From Paralithodes platypus (Eukaryota > Arthropoda > Malacostraca > Decapoda > Lithodidae), in NCBI GenBank assembly GCA_032716605.1, contig CM064523.1, positions 38,514,226 through 38,578,225 of the forward strand: 64,000 nucleotides of DNA, written 5' to 3'. A program made the position numbers and the translations under genes. The notes beneath the pieces were generated by a model. It was not told the DNA's origin. It searched no databases and was given only the letters and a program-made list of their open reading frames with translations. Positions 11,602 to 23,290 of this stretch are shown here, in pieces. Position 1 is the stretch's first letter. Every line of letters begins with the position of its first letter.

Positions 11602-12261
11602 AATGACGTGCAGCAGACCCAATCGGAGGACCTCATGCTGAAGTACCGGAAGCTGATTCAGAAGTATAAGGAAAAGTCAGGCAGAGTCATCATATCTGGG
11701 ATCGTCCCCAGGATCGGTGTGGAGAGCCGATTCTTCAATATACCCACTAGCGTAAATCGTCGTCTGGCTAACCTTTGCAGGGAAGAAAATGTTGGATTCA
11801 TTAATAACTGGAATGACTTCTACCGTGAAGATCATCAGTTTGTAGCGGATGGAGTCCATCTGAACCAGGTGGGAGCAGCAAGACTTGGCCGCCTGCTTCA
11901 CGATGCAGTAAAGTATTTTCGGAGAAAAGGCAGAGCCAACCAAGGACCACCAGGGATGAGGTTTGAGGCCCGAGGACCACCATCGACAAGGATCGAGGAA
12001 AGCGAGAACGGAGGACCACCAGAGACAATGATCGAGGACCGAGGACCACTAGGAACAATGATCGAGGACACCGAGGACCGAGGACAACCACGGACGAGGA
12101 TCGAGTACTGAGGGCAGACAGGTACATAAATGTAGATCCGAGCAGAACCAATAGTTTGAATATAGAGCGTTCCGTGAATTCCAAATCCAAAACTATGAAT
12201 GTTTTCCATGCAAACGCTCGTAGCATACGCAATAAATTTTCAGATTTAGAGGAACTAATGT
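11602..12261 (+). pseudogene. CR1-1 LINE: 5'-truncated ORF1 esterase domain and start of ORF2
   Basis: This is the start of a CR1-like LINE inserted in LINE-A. The frame 11608-12111 encodes the C-terminal half of an SGNH/GDSL-like esterase domain (IISGIVPRI, then DGVHLNQVGAARLGRLLHDA with the catalytic D-x-x-H), followed by a degenerate R/G/P/E repeat tail (RGPP.T.IED). The N-terminal zinc finger, coiled coil and GDS block present in copy CR1-E are missing. ORF2 begins about 12190 (MNVFHANARSIRNKFSDLEE) and is interrupted by LINE-M at about 12262. Esterase-bearing ORF1 is established for the CR1/L2 group. Confidence 0.82.
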
Positions 12262-13332
12262 TCACTAGTGCCTTCCTTTGGATGTGTTCGCCGCTCCTCT
12301 AGCGGCACCAAGGAGCGCGACGCCCCTCGTTATGGGTGGTGATTTGGTGCAGTAGACTGTTTGAAGCGACAGCTCGCTCCCTTGCGAGGATGGGCTCGTC
12401 TGGCACTTTTTGCAGTTCGACATCTAGGGCTCTCTTGAAGTTGTCTAACAAGATGTCCCTCATGTCTCTTACTCGCCGTGGGAGTTTGTTGAAGAGACGT
12501 GGGCCTCTGTGTGATAACCAGCCCTCTCGCACAGAGCCCATAGCACCCCTGTTATTCATCCGGGGGATTTCGCATTCCCAGCCTCTCCTATCACTGAATT
12601 TCATGACTATCGGAGTATGTAGGTTTGGTACTAAACCCTCTGCGATTTTCCATGTGTATATTATTAGGTAACGTTCTCTTCTACGTTCCAGTGAGTACAG
12701 ATTCAGTGCTCTTAAACGCTCCCAATAGTGTAGATGTTTTATCGAACTTATATGCGAAGTGAAATTTCTTTGTACACTCTCTACGTCATTTATTTCACCT
12801 GCTTTGTATGGGGATGTTAATACGCTACAGTATTCAAGCTGCGGTAGCACTAGAGATTTGAAGAGCGTTATCATAGGCAATTCACCGCGTGTTTTAAAAG
12901 TACGCAGAATCCAACCCGTTAGACGTTTCGCAGCCGCCACTTTGACCTGGTTATGTACTTTGAAACCCATATTTTCAGACATTAATACCCCAAGGTCTTT
13001 CACACTGTCTTTCCGTTCTATTATGTGGTTAGATTCTGTTGAGTAATTTGTAATTTCTTTAACACCATTATTATCTCCGTACCATATTAATTGGAATTTT
13101 TCCTCATTGAATTGCATGTTGTTTTCCCTGGTCCACTGGAACACTACATTCATGTCTTCCTGCAGTCGGCCCGTGTCCTCTTGTGTGTTTACTATCTTAC
13201 TTAATTTTGTGTCATCAGCAAAGGACGACACCGTACTGTGTCTGGTGTTGGTATCTATGTCGCAAATTAGTATGAGGAACAGAAGGGGCGCTAGCACTGT
13301 TCCTTGGGGCACTGGGCTTTTGACATCCGTTA
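12262..13332 (-). pseudogene. LINE-M copy 1: non-LTR reverse transcriptase, 5'-truncated, inserted in CR1-1
   Basis: A continuous minus-strand frame (about 352 codons including readthrough of flank) starts in RT motif B (VPQGTVLAPLLF). It includes the catalytic FADDTK and continues through the thumb region to the typical LINE C-terminus (GPRLFNKLPRRVRDM...LDNFKRALDVELQKVPDEP). It lacks the endonuclease and the RT fingers, so it is 5'-truncated. Within CR1-1 ORF2 it replaces about 17 bp of the target relative to CR1-E. Its long intact frame suggests it is younger than most neighbours. A second copy lies at 38626-43075. Confidence 0.85.
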
Positions 13333-13966
13333 TTGGCATAACAGAATCTTGGCTCAATACAGAAGACAGAGACTTTTTAGCAGAGTATTCACTTCCCGGT
13401 TATGTAATGTTTGAGAAAAGCCGAATTAATAGAAATGGAGGTGGAGTTTTATTTTTTATCAAAGAAATTCTTTACCCGACCCTCTTGTCAAAACCTCAAA
13501 TTGTGAATGTTGACATAAATAAAGAATAATAAAGGTACAAAAATAATACTTACACTAATATACAGACCTCCAGCTCAATCAGTGCAAACCGACCGAGAAA
13601 TTTATGAGCAAATTGCAGACTTAAGTAACTCGCAAGATACCGTAATTTTTGGCAACTTTAATTTACCTGTGACCAAGTGGGGAGATAGTATTACTTCACA
13701 CTCTGGACAAGACCTGTATGCAAATTTGCAAGAGAGTTCGCTATATCAATTTGTTAGATCTCCAACCCGTGGAAATAATGTCCTTGACCTTGTACTTTCA
13801 ACAAAAGAAGAATTGATAGAGAATTTGAATGTCAGTGGTGAATTCAGTAACAGCGACCATCGTACGATAACTTTCAGTTTAAAGTTTACTAGTAACGAAC
13901 CAAATAGCAGCATCGAGAAAGTCCCTAATTTCAATAAAGCAAACTTTCATAAACTTAGAGCAATGT
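13333..13966 (+). pseudogene. CR1-1 ORF2 endonuclease, first part
   Basis: It resumes CR1 ORF2 directly after LINE-M: GITESWLNTEDRDF, then DTVIFGNFNLPVTKWGD and NNVLDLVLSTKEELIENLNV, SNSDHRTITF. These are endonuclease blocks (G-(D/N)-F-N, NVLDLV, SDH). GNFN replaces the usual GDFN, altering the catalytic aspartate position. Homology to CR1-E (51780-52423) is close. The frame is cut at the TTAA by MITE copy 2. Confidence 0.85.
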
Positions 13967-14453
13967 TTAACACCTTACGAGCGGCCTAGGCGGTATATAA
14001 TATGTAGCCACCAGCGGGGTGTTTTTACCCAAAATAGGGCTGTTTACGTGATCATTTTCATGCCTAAATAAGACCCAGAGCGTAAAACAAGTATCTATCC
14101 CTGAAAGGGCATAAACAGAGCTTTCCAATGACACCATAATGATCCTTTTATGATGGCTAGTTTTCTTGCAACAACCGCGCAACGCGAGTGCAAAAAGCAT
14201 GTAATTCGGCACTTTCCCCATACAATTCCGTATGTAGCGAGTGAGAGAGGGAGGGAGGAGGTGGGATTCGTGTCAGTAGGTTCGCCGCGGTGGTCTGGAG
14301 CAGTCATACGCTCGCTACTCTCCTGCCACCACTTGTCTCTCTCTCTCAGCAACATTACGTGCTGAAATTGCCACACGACCTATGTCGAGCGCCGCCAGAT
14401 AGTCCAGATTTATTATACTCGACTTATGTTGCGCGCCGCTAGTAATGGGTTAA
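13967..14453. mobile_element. TTAA MITE copy 2, inserted in CR1-1 ORF2
   Basis: Same family as 1751-2238. The CR1 sequence reads ...CAATGT-TTAA before and TTAA-AGAAACTGACTGG after the element. The uninterrupted CR1-E copy reads GTTTAAAGAAACTG at 52421, so exactly one TTAA was duplicated. This copy has its own diagnostic bases (AATTCGGCACTTTCCCCATAC) and a divergent right end (GCTAGTAATGGGTTAA). Confidence 0.93.
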
Positions 14454-14565
14454 AGAAACTGACTGGAGCTTTCTATTTAATAATAACGACATAAATACAT
14501 CTTGGGAAGTATTCGAAACCACTTACCTAAAAGCAGTGCCAGACTCCATAAAAAATATGGCGTCT
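14454..14565 (+). pseudogene. CR1-1 ORF2 continuation between MITE and RTE-A
   Basis: About 110 bp of CR1 ORF2 (KETDWSF...NTSW...FE.TYLKAV), in register with CR1-E 52427-52550. It ends at AAATATGGCGT. The continuation resumes at 21031 with AAATACGGCGT, the other side of the RTE-A insertion. Confidence 0.82.
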
Positions 14566-14665
14566 ATCTATCTATCTATTGCCTGACGCCGTGATCCCCA
14601 AGGGGTGGCCACGAACGAACTACCCCCATGCAGCTCTGTCCCCAGTCAGTCGATGCCCCACCTCC
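14566..14665 (-). mobile_element. RTE-A 3' terminus with (TCTA)n tail
   Basis: The 3' tail and 3' untranslated region of the antisense RTE-like LINE whose body is at 17521-21030. CR1-C split it. The junction words CCACCTCC (left) and CAACCAGCACCGCC (right, 17520) are contiguous in the other RTE copies at about 5550 and 34680. The (TCTA)n tail adjoins an 11-bp target duplication AAATA(T/C)GGCGT shared with the other end. Confidence 0.85.
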
Positions 14666-17520
14666 ACCTTTACTTTATATCAAAGAAAGTCTTAACCCTA
14701 CCCTCTTGTCAAAACCTCAAATTGTGAACGTCGACGCATCTTTTGTGCTAATAAAGAATAATAAAGGTACCAAAATAATACTTGCATTAATATACAGACC
14801 TCCAGCTCAATCAGTGCAAACTGACCGAGAAATTTACGAACAAATTGCAGATATAAGTAACTCGCAAGATACCGTAATTTTTGGTGACTTTAATTTACCT
14901 GTGACCAAGTGGGGCGAATACTCTTACTTCACACTCCGGACATGACTTGTATACGAACTTGCAAGAGAGTTTCGCTTTATCAATTGTTGGAACGCCGACC
15001 CGTGTAATAACGTTCTTGACATTGTACTTGCAACAAAAGAAGAATTAATAGAGAATTTGAATGTTGGTGATGAATTCAGTAACAGCGACCATCATCAAGC
15101 GATAACTTTCACTTTAAAGTTTACTAGTAACGAACCAAATAGTAGCATCGAAAAAGTCCCTAATTTCAAGAAAGCAAACTTCCATAAACTTAGAGCTATG
15201 TTTAAAGAAACTGACTGGAGCTTTTTAATTCACATAACGACATAAATACATCTTGGAAGTTATTCGAAGCCACTTACCTAAAAGCAGTGCAAAAACTGCA
15301 TACCATCGAAAAACTCGGCGTCCAGGCCATAATAATAAGCCAAATGGTGGAATAAAGATATTTCAAACTGCCTGCTTGCTAAAAAATTTGCTAATGATAG
15401 ATTAAAATCCTCACAAAATGACGAAGAACGGGTGAAATTTGTAGAACTACGACGCAAAACCAAAAAGTTAATTAAGCAAAGTAAAAAGACTCTCGAGATA
15501 CATATTTGCGAATCAAAGTAAAACAAACCCGAAAGAATTCTACAGTTATATCAGAAAGAAAAATGTAGTTACTTCAACTGTTGGACTGTTAGTCGATGAA
15601 AATAGAGAATATACCAAAGACGAAGAACAAATGAGTAATGCCCTCAATACCTTCTTTGCATCAGTTTTTACAACAGAAGACCTCAGTGATATCCCTACAC
15701 CACCATCGCCAATTCAGATTGATAATTCAGATGTTTTTAAGCAATATCACCGTTACAGAGAGAGAAGTATTGAATTGTTTAGATACTCTACTCAAGGTAA
15801 ATAAAACGCCTGGACCTGATACAATCTCGCCTAGAGTTCTAAAGGAAGCTAAGGATGAGCTCTCTAAACCACTGACATTACTATTCAATAAATCCTTGCA
15901 GTCTGGAAGTATGCCCGATCAGTGGAAGCTAGCCAACATAACATCGATATTCAAAAAAGGCAGCAAATTCCCTATCCAGTAACTATCGTCCAATTAGCTT
16001 AACCTCAGTTTGTATGTAAAATGCTAGAAACGTCATACGAGACAGACTCGTAAATCACTTAGAGGAAAATAACATACTTAAAGATACTCAACACGGCTTT
16101 CGTAAAAAACGTTCCTGTTTAACAAAACCTCTTAGACTTCTTCCACGATATCCTCAACCTCTACATTGAGAGTAAAGCTGTAGATATTATATACCTTTGA
16201 TTTTCAAAAGGCCTTTGACAAAGTTCCCCACAAACGTTTACTGCTAACAACTAAAAGCGCATGGAATACAAGACGGTGTGTGTGAAATGGATAGAAAATT
16301 GGCTCAGCGACAGAAAGCAAAGAGTAGTCATAAACGGTTAAGGCATCAAAATGGACCAATGTAAGTAGCGGGGTACCCCAGGGATCGGTACTAGGACCAA
16401 TTCTCTTTCTAATTTACATCAACGACATAGATGAGGGTCTCACCTTACAATCTCAAATTGCTGACGATACAAAAATTGCAAATAGCGTACTCTCGAAAGA
16501 ACAAGTGACGATATGCAACACAATCTAGATAAATAGTCATGTTGGCCCAAATTTGGCAAATGAGTTTCAATGCGGATAAATGTAAAGTACTACATATCGG
16601 ATACTAACTAGAAAGCAAACTATTCGATGAATGGCACTCAGCTTAAGAATGTAAACAGAGAAACCGATCTGGGAGTAACAATATCGAGTAACCTAAAACC
16701 GAGTCAACAATGTCAGAAGTTGTTAAGAAGGCAAACAAAATAATTGGCTTTATAGGCAGGTCATTTGAGCATAAATCCAAAGAAGTTATCCTAACCCTTA
16801 CAATTCCTTAGTCCGCCCTCTTCTGGAATACTGCGTTCAATCCTGGTGCCCTATTACCAAAAAGATATAAACAAGCTAGAACGAGTTCAACGTAGAGTTA
16901 CCAAAATGATACCTAGCCTAAAGAACAAAACCATACAAGGAGCGTCTTAGGAGAGAATTAAATCTATTTCCTTAACCCAGCGCAGATTAAGAGGCGACTT
17001 AATTCAAGTGTTCAAAATCATCAAGGACATCGACAATATGAACTGTAGTAAGTACTTCACTATCGACCAATCTAATTACACGCGGGGAAACGGTTGCAAA
17101 ATTATTGGTAAATCTTTTAACTCGCACGAATCTAAGAATTTCTTCTTCAATCGAGTTGTCAACTTGTGGAATGGGCTTCCCCGAAACGTTATAGACTGCA
17201 TCACCGTTGATTCATTTAAACTCCGCCTAGACAAATATCTCGCATCAAACCCGCGACTGACTGCGTTTGTAAATGAATAACTTTATTTTATCCCCCCCCC
17301 CCCCCTCAGTTACTAACCCATCTGTCCCCTACTAACTTCCTAATCCTGCCACGGACATTAGTTCCAGGGCAGTAATTCCCTTTCCAATGTTCCCTTACCC
17401 ACTCTAAACCACTGTTTGGACACTTGATCCTCAGTGTTTTGGAGGACAAGCAACCTAGAAGGGTCACTGGATCTGTTGTTGCTTGATTTCCTTTGTACTC
17501 CTTTGTACTCCTTTGTACTC
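14666..17520 (+). pseudogene. CR1-C: 5'-truncated CR1 LINE ORF2 (endonuclease + RT), inserted in RTE-A
   Basis: It begins inside the endonuclease (YIKESLNPTLLSKPQIV, then DTVIFGDFNLPVTKWG with the intact GDFN). It runs through the RT ([51 protein letters not shown]; ADDTKIA) to the C-terminus (FNRVVNLWNGLPRNVIDCIT ... LASNPRLTAFVNE). Many single-base indels break the frame. The 3' untranslated region has a C-run at 17295 and ends in three CTTTGTACTC-type units at 17488-17520. This tandem decamer tail is the 3' signature of this family and resembles CR1/L2 microsatellite tails. Confidence 0.88.
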
Positions 17521-18226
17521 CCAACCAGCACCGCCTTCATTCATATACTTCCTCACTCCATCATTCCACCTCTCCCTCTCTGTCCTTCCACCTCGCTTTC
17601 CATGCGTTCCATATGGCCGAACCATCTCAAGTTGTTCCTTTTCACACTTTCCAGCACATCTACCTCCACACCACACCTCCTTCTTACTTCCTCATTCGTC
17701 TGTCTATCCCTCCATATAACTCCGCACGCACTTCTCAAGTAACTCATTTCCACCGCTCTCACTCTTGGTCTGAGTCTCTTCCCAAACGTCCATGCTTCGC
17801 TTCTGTAAGTTAGTGTCGGGATTACCACACTGACATGCAAGGACTTCTTCACTTCCATACTGACCACTCTATTTCTTGCTACTATTTTCAACGTTCCTAC
17901 AACCCTCTTCCCCTGTTGCACCCTCTCCCGCACTTCTTCATCCATAGTCCCATCTAAACTCAACACACTGCCCAGATACTTAAAAGAGCTGACAATCTCC
18001 ATAGCCTGACCGTTCAACTTCACCTCACACTCTGTGACTTCACCCTTTTTGAAGACCATAACCTTGCTCTTCCCCGCATTTACCTTCAAATTCCGTTTTT
18101 CGCACACTGTTCCAAACTCATTTACCAGACCCTGCAACTCTCATTCATTATCGCTCATCAGAACTGTATCATCCGCAAACAGCAGTATAGGCAGCTTCCA
18201 CTCATTTCCCTCCCTTTTCAGCGATA
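17521..18226 (-). pseudogene. RTE-A C-terminal RT region (downstream of SINE)
   Basis: Minus-strand coding for the RT thumb/C-terminal region: LVNEFGTVCEKRNLKVNAGK, EIVSSFKYLGSVLSLDGTMD, VIPTLTYRSEAWTFGKRLRP, NNLRWFGHMERM. It matches RTE-B in order. A segment with RMTKRVYESEVEGQ is partly deleted. The 3' end is the fragment at 14566-14665. Confidence 0.85.
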
Positions 18227-18465
18227 ATAATAATAATAATATTCTTCTGGTTACTTATATAGCGCCCGTCTCTCCTCCTTCGAGGATTCGCAAGCGCCTG
18301 GCTTTCTTTAGTCTACCAGAGACCATTACCCATCCCCCTTGCTCATGGGGAGATGGTAACCGCCGGCTGTATCCCAGAAAAACTTTTCAATCTGAGCGGG
18401 GATTGAACGCGAGACCTTCAAGGTGGGAATCAGGCACGCTATCAACTGAGCCAGCCGGACGGCTG
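18227..18465 (-). mobile_element. tRNA-derived SINE inserted in RTE-A
   Basis: The reverse strand carries a tRNA-like head: box A TGGCTCAGTTGATAG and a box B around GGTCTCGCGTTCAATCC. A non-tRNA body follows, ending in an (ATT)n tail (18224-18241). GATA flanks it on both sides (18223-18226 and 18466-18469). The uninterrupted RTE-B sequence at about 33640-33650 has a single GATA here (GTATCGCTGATAAG region, opposite strand). It therefore inserted after RTE-A. Confidence 0.82.
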
Positions 18466-21030
18466 GATACACCAACATCCACTGTTCTTCTTAGTATTTC
18501 TTTCATGACTCCATCCATATATACAGTAAACAACCACGGGGACATCACACACCCCTGTTTCAACCCAACACCCAGGTCAAAGAACTCGCTCTGCTCATTC
18601 TCCACACGTACTGCCGCCTTTGCACCCTTATACATGCTCTTCACTGCTTTCAGCAACTTGCCATCTACTCTGTATATTCTAAGTACTTTCCACATGCCTT
18701 CTCTATCCACTCTGTCATAGGCCTTCTCCAAGTCCATAAAGGCAACATACACCTTTTGTTTCTTCTCCAGATATTTCTCCACAACACAATTCAGGGTAAA
18801 CATCTGATCTACACATCCTCTTCCCTTCCTAAAAAACCTCCCTGCTCGTCGCCTATCCATTTCTCCGTTCTCACTCTCACTCTCTCAATCACTACCCTAC
18901 TGTACACCTTTCCTACTATGCTTAAAAGACACATTCCTCGGTGGTTACCACACACTCCTTTTTCCCCTTTGCCCTTATATAGGGGGACTATTATGCCAGT
19001 TTTCCAGTCATCGGGTGCATTCCCCTTCTCCCATGCTAGTTTGCACATTTTCCATACCCATTCGATCACTATCTCACCACCATACCTCAACATTTCCCCA
19101 CACACTCCATCTGTTCCTGGTGCTTTCCCCAACTTCACTATTTTCATGGCTTCCCACACTTCTGATCTCCTGATCCCCACTTCCCCCTCCACAACTTCTC
19201 CTCTTCTCCATCCCATACCCCATCCAACTATGTTTGCTGGCTCTTCATTTCTTACATTTAGCAACTCGTTGAAGTACTCCCTCCATCTTTCGACTCTCTC
19301 TTGCTTCTCGGCTAGCATTCTCCCATTCTTATCCTTCACACTCTTACTGTTTCCTTTGCTACCTTCCCTTACTCTCTTGACTTCTTTCCAGAACAATTTC
19401 TTCCAAATTCCTCATCTACTCTTCTCTTACTTTCCTTCTCTACTCTCTTCACCACTCTCTTTCTCTCCACGTACCTCGCTCGTTTCTGCCTCTCCAAATC
19501 TTCATTCCCTCTACTACCCAACCACTCTCTATACGCTTTCTTCTTATCTTCCACAGCTATTTTTACCTCTTCTGTCCACCATGCTGTACCTTTCACTCCC
19601 CTCCCTCTTCTCCTCACTCCACACACCTCCTCACATGCTGCACAGACGTCTTCCTTAAACACCTTGCTTAACTCCTCCACTTCCTCCAGATCTTCCAGGT
19701 CGAACCCATCTAGTCTTCTTTCTACTGCTCTCCTGTACTCTTCCCTGATTTCTTCCTCCTGCAGCCTCTCCACCCTCCTCACCATTCCACCTTCCTCTCG
19801 CCTCCCTCCAGCTCTCCTCACCCACTTCTTTTGTATCCTAACCTTAGCTACTACTACATAATGATCAGACAGACCTCCTCCAATACCCCTATACACCCCA
19901 GCATCCATCACAGATTTCTTCATTCTTTCACCCACACATATATAATCAATCAGTGACTTTCGTTCCACCACTGTCTTGTCCTTCATCGTCCACACCACTT
20001 TCCATGTGTACCTGTGTATCATTCTAAGTCTGAAGAAGGTGTTGGCTATCCACAACCTCCTCCCCACACATACGTCCACAAGTGCACTACCAGTCCCATT
20101 CACCTCTGACGGTACCCCCCACCCTCCCATCAACTTTCCTATCACCCACCTTACCATTCATATCCCCAATCAGAAATATTCTTTCGTTCTTGTCAAACTT
20201 ATCCAGGCACGCCTCCACATTAACCCAGAACTCCTCTTTCTCTCTTACAAGTTTATCCTCTGTCGGAGCACACACACACACACAATCACCCACGTTTGTA
20301 TTCCTACTTTCATTCTCACCCATACAATGCTTGAACTCATAGACCCATATTCTCTTACACAGTCTTTCCATTTGTTACTTACAAACAAACACGCACCTTC
20401 TCTCGCTGTTCCCTCACTCACTCCAGCACTCTGTGCAACACTCCAACCCAAGAGTAAAACGTTACTCTCAAACTTGCTTCTATTCAACAGCTGAGCTCTG
20501 GAACTCTCTCCCAGAATCAGTCTTTCCCTCTTCCTATGACTTAAATTGCTTCAAACTCTGTGTGTCCAGGCATTTTGGCTTGAACGTCCCTTGATTTTGG
20601 CCCTGTCACTCTTTCAACTATGGGGGAGGCACTCGCTATAGGCAGTTCTGCCTTTTGCCTCCCTCACTCACATAGAAAAAAAAAAACACACACCCATTCC
20701 ACACTCCCACTCTCTCACATCTGTACCCTTCCATTTGGTCTCCGTCATTCCACGTACATCTTCCAGTACCTCTCTCTCTTTTGTGCCATCATTCATCCCA
20801 CTCACATTCCATGTCCCTACTCTCAGAATGTCCGTAGGCTTGTCCATAGTCGGTCGGGGTTCGTCAACGCAGGGTCCGTCCGCATCCGAGGGCGATTGAT
20901 CGTTCATCGTTGCGATGTATTTTTTTCCGGGTGGGGGTCGCAAGCCCACCGACCTAACCTCTATAGTCGCCTCTTACGACACACAGAAGGCACGTGGGGC
21001 ATATTCTAATCCCTTACCCCCAGGGGTAAA
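18466..21030 (-). pseudogene. RTE-A LINE: endonuclease and RT, antisense, frameshifted
   Basis: Read on the minus strand from about 21030. A near-palindromic 5' terminus TTACCCCTGGGGGTAAGG is followed by a 5' leader, then the endonuclease (LRVGTWNVSGMNDGTKEREV; MTETKWKGTDV; VCVCAPTEDK; RIFLIGDMNGKVGDRKVD; SDHYVVVAKVRI). A long basic linker follows, then the RT (VELGKAPGTDGVCGEMLRYG-like, IIVPLYKGKGEKGVCGNHRG, AFMDLEKAYDRVDREGMWKV, VGLKQGCVMSPWLFTVYMDG). The FADDTVL block falls at the SINE junction. The reading frame is broken in several places. Clade assignment (RTE-like) is by motif pattern and short tandem tail, not by phylogeny. Confidence 0.84.
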
Positions 21031-23220
21031 ATAAATACGGCGTACAGGCCATAATAATAAGCCCAAATGGTGAAATAAAGATATTTCAAACTGTATGCTT
21101 GCTACAAAGGTTGCTATTGATAAATTAAAATCCTCACAAAATGACGAAGAACGGGTGAAATTTGTAGAGCTACGAAGCAAAGCCAAAAAGTTAATTAAGC
21201 AAAGTAAAAAGACCCTGGAGTTACATGTTGCGAATCAAAGTAAAACAAACCCGAAAGAATTCTATAGTTATATCAGAAAGAAAAAAGTAGTTACTTCAAC
21301 TGTTGGACCGTTAGTCGATGAAAATGGAGAATACACCAAAGACGAAGTACAAATGAGTAATGCCCTCAACACCTTCTTTGCATCGGTTTTTACAACAGAA
21401 GACTTCAGTGATAGCCCTACACCATCGCCAATTCAGATTGATAATTCAGATGTTCTAAGCAATATCACCGTAACAGAGAGAGAAGTATTGAATTGTTTAG
21501 ATAAGCTCAAAGTAAATAAAACGCCTGGACCTGATACAATCTCACCTAGAGTTCTAAAGGAAGCTAAGGATGAGCTCTCCAAACCACTGACATTGCTATT
21601 CAATAAATCCTTGCAGTCTGGAACTATGCCTGATCAGTGGAAGCTAGCCAACGTAACACCGATATTCAAAAAAGGCAGCAAATCCCTACCCGGTAACTAT
21701 CGTCCAATTAGCTTAACCTCAGGTGTATGTAAAATGCTAGAAAAACTCATAAGAGACCGACTCGTAAATCACTTGGAGGAAAATAACATACTTAAAGATA
21801 CTCAACATGGCTTTCGTAAAAAAAAATCCTGTTTAACAAACCTCTTCGACTTCTTCCACGATATCCTCAACCTCTACGATGACAGTAAAGCTGTAGATAT
21901 TATATACCTTGATTTTCAAAAGTCATTTGACAAAGTTCCCCACGAACGTTTACTGCTAAAACTAAAAGTGCATGGAATACAAGACGGTGTGTTGAAATGG
22001 ATAGAATAAATTGGCTCGGCGACAGAAAGCAAAGAGTAGTCATAAACGGTAAGGCATCTAAATGGACCAATGTAAGTAGCGGGGTACCTCAGGGAACGGT
22101 ACTAGGACCAATTCTCTTTCTAATTTACATCAACGACATAGATGAGGGTCTCGCCTGTACAATCTCAACATTTGCTGACGATACAAAAATTGCAAATAGC
22201 GTACTCTCAAAAGAACAAGTTGACGATATGCAACACAATCTAGATAAGTTGTCACGTTGGGCCTAATTTTGGCAAATGAGTTTCAATGCGGTTAAATGTA
22301 TAGTACTATATATCGGATACCAAAATAAGAAAGCAAACTATTCGATGAATGGCACTCAGCTTAAGAATGTAAACAGAGAAACCGATCTGGGAGTAACAAT
22401 ATCGAGTAACCTAAAACCGAGTCAACAATGTTCAGAAGTTGTTAAGAAAAAAACAAAATAATTGGCTTTATAGGCAGGTCATTTGAGCATAAATCCAAAG
22501 AAGTTATCCTAACCCTTTACAATTCCTTAGTCCGCCCTCTCCTGGAATGCTGTTTCAATCCTGGTGCCCTTATTACCAAAAATATATAGACAAGCTAGAA
22601 TGAGTTCAACGTAGAGTTACCAAAATGATAACTAGCCTAAAGAACAAACCATACAAGGAGCGTCTTAGAAAATTAAATCTATTTCCTTTAACCCAGCGCA
22701 GATTAAGAGGCGACTTAATTCAAGTGTTCAAAATCATCAAAGGCATCGGAAATATGAACTGTAGTAAGTACTTCACTATCGACCAATCTAATTACACGCG
22801 GGGAAACGGTTGCAAACTTGTCGGTAAATCTTTTAATTCAAACGAATCTAAGAATTTCTTCTTCAATCGAGTTGTCAACTTGTGGAGTGGGCTTCCCCGA
22901 GATGTTATAGACTGCAGCTCCGTTGATTCATTTAAACTTCGCATAGACAAATATCTTGCAACAAACCCGCGACTGACTGCGTTTGTAAATTAATAACTTT
23001 ATTTTTATCCCCCCTCAGTTACTAACCCATCTGTCCCCTACTAACTTCCTACTCCTGCCACGGACTTAGTTCCAGGGCAGTAGTTCCCTTTCCAATGTTC
23101 CCTTACCCATTCTAAACCATTGTTTGGACAATTGATCCTCAGCGTTTTGGAGGACAAGCAGCCTAGAAGGGTCACCAGAGTGTTGCTTGATTTCCTTTAT
23201 ACTCCTTTGTACTCCTTTTT
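21031..23220 (+). pseudogene. CR1-1 ORF2 continuation: RT domain and 3' tail
   Basis: This completes CR1-1 after RTE-A. The 304-codon frame (21095-22009) reads through FVELRSKAKKLIKQSKKTLE, KTPGPDTISPRVLKEAKDEL, NYRPISLTSGVCKMLEKLIR, HGFRKKKSCLTNLF and IYLDFQKSFDKVP. The next frames carry [30 protein letters not shown] (catalytic ADD) and the C-terminal FNRVVNLWSGLPRDVIDC. Three frameshifts or stops (near 22005, 22266 and 22460) inactivate it. The 3' tail ends in CTTTGTACTC-type units just before ACCT at 23221. Confidence 0.88.
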
Positions 23221-23290
23221 ACCTCTCTCAACCCTCGAACTATCGTCCATTTGCTCTAATCTCTTGTATCTTTAAAGTTATTGAAACTAT
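23221..23290 (+). pseudogene. LINE-A RT continuation after the 11.6-kb nested cluster
   Basis: It reads PSNYRPFALISCIFKVIETI in frame, the RT block that follows the K-K-G-D block ending at 11601. ACCT stands on both sides (11598-11601 and 23221-23224), and the joined flank is open. Homology then stops near 23290, so the rest of LINE-A is missing. Confidence 0.78.

Noticed and set aside
18756..19658. 300-codon plus-strand open frame rich in Ser, Pro, Leu, Phe
   Set aside because: It is the antisense shadow of the purine-rich RTE-A coding strand, which has clear RT and linker motifs.
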